Source: Phycisphaerae bacterium (GTDB lineage Bacteria > Planctomycetota > Phycisphaerae > Tepidisphaerales > Tepidisphaeraceae). From it: a DNA stretch of 19,009 bases. How positions within the stretch are numbered: the first letter of the stretch is position 1; each line of letters opens with the position of its first letter. Below, piece after piece: positions 16,981-19,009 of this stretch. The notes under the pieces are model-generated. The model searched no databases and was not told the origin of the DNA. It was given only the letters and a program-made list of their open reading frames with translations. A program made the position numbers and the translations under genes. Location: the NCBI GenBank assembly GCA_030448225.1, contig JAUJNJ010000142.1, positions 1-19,009 of the forward strand, read 5' to 3'.

Positions 16981-17114
16981 CCATGATTCGATCGCTTGTT
17001 CTCTGCTCGTCCTCGACCCGCTCTCTGCTCGCTGCCCGCTCGTTCCCGCTTTGGATTGGGTCGTGCGCCCTGACGGCACCGGCTGATCTGCGAAGCCGCA
17101 AGCGGCGGGGCGGC

Positions 17115-17157
17115 GTTCGGTGCCCGGGCGCGGGACCTTGTTCGGGGTGCCCGGGCG
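17115..17157. repeat. Short direct repeat after the B12-like gene
   Basis: GTTCGGTGCCCGGGCG (17115-17130) and GTTCGGGGTGCCCGGGCG (17140-17157) are direct copies differing by two extra Gs, with nine bases between. They lie just past the minus-strand stop at 17198. Each contains the palindrome GCCCGGGC. Confidence 0.6.
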
Positions 17158-17197
17158 GAGCCCTGGGTGACACCGCCCGGTCCGAGCCGGCCCGTGC

Positions 17198-17950
17198 TCA
17201 GCCGGCGTGGACCTCGGTCGGGCTGACGCGGCGCAGCTGGGCCTTGCGGATCCGCCGCATGCGGCCGACCGTCTGCTGGTCCACCGTCGCCCGCTTGGTC
17301 GGGTGCTCGTTGGCGACCCGCACCGCGTCCTGGGCCTCGGCGGCGAACAGGTCGGCCCCGATCTCCTCGGCCAGGCCCTCGGCCCGCTTGTAGATCCCGC
17401 CGCAGCAGAGGACCTGCATGTCCGGGCAGCTGTTGACGTCGCGGAGGTAGTCGATCAGCTTGCGGACGCCGGGGACGCCGGCCGGCAGGGTGCCGAACAT
17501 GACCAGCACGTCGGGCCGCTCGTGGCCGATCATCGACAGCACCTCGTCCTCGGGCACGCCGCCGCCGGCGAACTTCACCGTCCACCCGTCGGACTCGAAC
17601 AGGTCGGCGCAGATCTGGCCGCCGAGCTCCTCCGGCTCGTCGTTGCCGCAGAACAGCAGCACCTTCTTGTTCTTGGCCGGGGCCTTGGGCAGCCGGGTGG
17701 TCAGTTGGTCGGTGATCGACCGGTTCAGCCGGGTGGACAGGTTGACCGCCGACTTGGTGATCTGGTCGTCCTTGAACAGCTGCTGGATCCGCTCCATCGT
17801 CGGCCAGATCAGGTTCGTCAGCAGGTCGTAGGCGGTGGCCCCGGCGGCCAACGCTCCCTCGACCACTTGCCGGCAGGCGGCGCGGTCGCCGGTCAGGAGC
17901 GGGGCGAGGTAGTTCTGCGACAGGGACGGGGTGACGTGCGTGCGGGTCAT
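17198..17950 (-). CDS. B12-binding-domain-like protein lacking the canonical cobalamin ligands
   Basis: An intact 250-residue frame starts at ATG 17950 (MTRTHVTPSLSQNYLAPLLT), with CGGAG about eight bases upstream. Residues about 10-85 form a four-helix cap (RAACRQVVEGALAAGATAYD, LIWPTMERIQQLFKDDQI). Residues about 95-210 form the alpha/beta B12-binding fold (KKVLLFCGNDEPEELGG, SDGWTVKFAGGGVPEDEVLS, PDVLVMFGTL, MQVLCCGGIYKRAEG, EIGADLFAAEAQDAV). A basic tail (GRMRRIRKAQLRRV) ends the protein. The family's DxHxxG is here NDEPEELGG, with no His. The cap also lacks the Trp and Glu-His seen in CarH-type proteins (QQLFKDDQI..SAVN instead). It may therefore bind cobalamin weakly, bind another ligand, or act only by protein contacts. 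No DNA-binding domain is present. Confidence 0.85.
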   Translation of the reverse strand: MTRTHVTPSLSQNYLAPLLTGDRAACRQVVEGALAAGATAYDLLTNLIWPTMERIQQLFKDDQITKSAVNLSTRLNRSITDQLTTRLPKAPAKNKKVLLFCGNDEPEELGGQICADLFESDGWTVKFAGGGVPEDEVLSMIGHERPDVLVMFGTLPAGVPGVRKLIDYLRDVNSCPDMQVLCCGGIYKRAEGLAEEIGADLFAAEAQDAVRVANEHPTKRATVDQQTVGRMRRIRKAQLRRVSPTEVHAG

Positions 17951-18120
17951 GGACGGACTCCGAAGGACTGATAAGAACGGCCGGCCCCGGCGTGCCACGC
18001 ACCCCGTGAGCCACGATGCTGTTCGGCAGGCCTCCGTGCCTCCGATCCGCGTGTCGCGTGTTAATCTGGGTAACCTGCGACAATGAGAGTATCGGTGGGA
18101 GGTCGGAAAGTTCTTTACCC

Positions 18121-18129
18121 ATTTTAACA
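18121..18129 (-). promoter_or_regulatory. Candidate extended -10 box for the B12-like gene
   Basis: Read on the minus strand the site is TGTTAAAAT, that is TG-N-TAAAAT, five of six matches to TATAAT plus the extended TG. It stands out from the GC-rich background and lies about 170 bp before the ATG at 17950, implying a leader of roughly 160 nt. No -35 box with normal spacing is seen. Confidence 0.4.
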
Positions 18130-18363
18130 GATGGGGTGGGTGAGGGGGACGCAAGTTTTTGTCGCTACAGGGGTAAGGTGGGTGCATGCATTGGGGAAGC
18201 CTGTCGGTGGGCAGCATCAAGCCCGGCCACTGCAGTGACCGAGCTTCGTGCAGGGGGATGCGACGAGACCGGAGCGGCAACCCACCGCGTTCGTTCCTGC
18301 AGAACCTGATCCGGGCTGATGCGGTCCGTTGCATCCGACGTGCGGGCCGGCACAATGCTCGGC

Positions 18364-18369
18364 GGGAGG
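18364..18369 (+). promoter_or_regulatory. Ribosome binding site supporting the TTG start at 18376
   Basis: GGGAGG sits six bases before the TTG at 18376, and the domain begins immediately after (NTYYVADSG). This favours the TTG over the in-frame ATGs at 18319 and 18355, which would add residues unlike the domain. Confidence 0.7.
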
Positions 18370-18375
18370 TCCCTC

Positions 18376-18903
18376 TTGAACACCTATTATGTGGCCGACA
18401 GCGGGCAACAGCGCGGGCCATTTCCGGTCGATCAATTAGCCGGGCAGGGCGTGCGGCCGGAGACGATGATCTGGTCGCAGTCGATGCCCGCCTGGGCACC
18501 GGCCCGGGACGTGCAGGAGGTGGCGGCCGCGCTGGCCGGTGCGTGGGGCGACGGGGCGGGCGCGCCGCCGATGACCCCCACGCCGCCGCCGTACGGTCAG
18601 CCGTACCCGCCGCCGGCCGTCGGCGGTCACCCCGGCGCGGTGGACCCGGCCCGGTCGCAGGCGTCGAGCAACAAGATGGCGGCCGGGATCTGCGGGATCC
18701 TGATCGGCAGCTTCGGCATCCACAAGTTCATCCTCGGGATGACCACGCCCGGGCTGATCATGCTGCTGGTGACCGTCCTGACCTGCGGGTTCGGCGGCAT
18801 CGTCACCGGCATCATCGGGATCATCGAAGGCATCATCTACCTGACCAAGAGCGACGAGGAGTTCTACCAGACCTACGTCGTGCAGAAGAAGCAGTGGTTC
18901 TAG
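18376..18903 (+). CDS. GYF_2 (DUF4339) and TM2 domain membrane protein
   Basis: The intact frame from TTG 18376 gives 175 residues. Residues 1-50 are a GYF_2 domain: NTYYVADSGQQRGPFPVDQL, then GQGVRPETMIWSQSMPAWAP, with the G-PF, IW and W-PA marks. A Pro/Gly/Tyr linker (PTPPPYGQPYPPPAVGGHPG) follows. Residues about 95-160 are a TM2 domain with two membrane helices around GIHKFILGM, the usual G-H-FYLG turn (AAGICGILIGSFGIHKFILG, LIMLLVTVLTCGFGG), then GIIEGIIYLTKSDEEFYQTY. GYF_2 is thought to bind peptides, so the protein probably presents a binding domain on the cytoplasmic side. The stop is TAG 18901-18903. Another GYF_2 gene starts 55 bp later, suggesting a small operon of related proteins. 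Confidence 0.88.
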   Translation: MNTYYVADSGQQRGPFPVDQLAGQGVRPETMIWSQSMPAWAPARDVQEVAAALAGAWGDGAGAPPMTPTPPPYGQPYPPPAVGGHPGAVDPARSQASSNKMAAGICGILIGSFGIHKFILGMTTPGLIMLLVTVLTCGFGGIVTGIIGIIEGIIYLTKSDEEFYQTYVVQKKQWF

Positions 18904-18958
18904 GCGGGGACCCGCGGGCCGTGACCGGCCGACGCGTGCTCCCGCGAAAGGCGCGGCC

Positions 18959-19009
18959 GTGCAGTTCTACTTCGCCGAGGGGGACCAGCAGAAGGGGCCC
19001 GTGGACGCC
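18959..19009 (+). CDS. GYF_2-domain protein, 5' part only
   Basis: The GTG at 18959 has AAAGG eight bases upstream and starts VQFYFAEGDQQKGPVDA before the window ends. This lines up directly with the N-terminus of the preceding protein (NTYYVADSGQQRGPFPVDQL), including the aromatic pair, the acidic turn and the Q-Q-x-GP motif, so it is a second GYF_2 domain. The rest of the protein, and whether it also carries TM2, is outside the window. Confidence 0.7.
   Translation, partial: MQFYFAEGDQQKGPVDA

Larger units (their letters stand above)
17951..18375. other. Divergent intergenic region between B12-like and GYF_2-TM2 genes
   Basis: This 425-bp region carries the promoters of two divergent genes. 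It is AT-richer at 18055-18165. An extended -10-like site on the minus strand is listed separately. A 16-base stretch (18040-18025, minus strand) resembles a cobalamin riboswitch B12 box and is discussed as a finding. On the plus strand I cannot name a good promoter for the GYF_2 gene. No gene is supported here. Confidence 0.6.

Noticed and set aside
16839..18122. A 427-residue minus-strand frame over the B12-like gene
   Set aside because: It is a shifted reading of the same strand as the intact B12-like gene, with low-complexity Arg/Pro content.
18328..18356. Promoter (TTGCAT and CACAAT) for the GYF_2-TM2 gene
   Set aside because: The boxes match weakly and would place the transcription start within two bases of the ribosome site, leaving almost no leader.

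Overview
The window looks like chromosomal DNA from a Planctomycetota bacterium, most likely Gemmataceae or a close relative. This is inferred from very high GC, frequent GTG/TTG starts, a Tat-exported Gfo/Idh/MocA oxidoreductase beginning MNRRDFLKST, several secreted or membrane proteins of planctomycete style, and abundant short GC-rich intergenic hairpins. I see no phage, plasmid, CRISPR, rRNA or tRNA content.

The most important technical point is that almost every gene from 1 to about 14,350 is broken by single-base insertions and deletions, roughly one per 100-300 bases. This includes the housekeeping GTPase gene typA, with about ten. From about 15,170 to the end, genes are intact except for one shift near 16,785. 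I read this as sequence error, not biology. The gene spans below were rebuilt by joining frames and are given as single genes.

Layout: 1-200 (-) is a partial small Cys-rich protein. 288-1891 (-) is a secreted protein with a tandem RDGKPHA heptapeptide. 2254-3489 (-) is a two-gene unit of an ECF sigma factor and a small membrane protein. 3857-5751 (+) is typA/bipA. 5774-6513 (+) is a DUF433 protein followed by a PIN-like (DUF5615-type) protein, resembling an antitoxin-toxin pair. 6593-7152 (-) is a four-helix membrane protein with a CxxC, VKOR-like. 7370-8166 (+) is a zinc-ribbon membrane protein. 8291-9646 (+) is the Gfo/Idh/MocA oxidoreductase. 10069-11090 (+) is a fatty acid desaturase. 11675-13193 (+) is a probable lipoprotein of unknown function. 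13679-14346 (-) is a 3D-domain protein. 15170-16893 (+) is a secreted protein with a Pro-rich linker. 17198-17950 (-) is a B12-binding-like protein lacking the usual ligand residues. 18376-18903 (+) is a GYF_2-TM2 protein, and 18959 to the end starts another GYF_2 protein.

The genes do not form one pathway. Most are single units, with the sigma factor/membrane protein, DUF433/PIN-like and tandem GYF_2 groups as the only plausible operons. The least expected structure is intergenic. Two 160-171 bp inverted-repeat elements of one family (11300-11459 and 14708-14878) have end hairpins that differ by compensating base changes. There is also a head-to-head REP-like pair (9730-9915) and a nested inverted repeat of GGGGGC hairpins (2017-2107).
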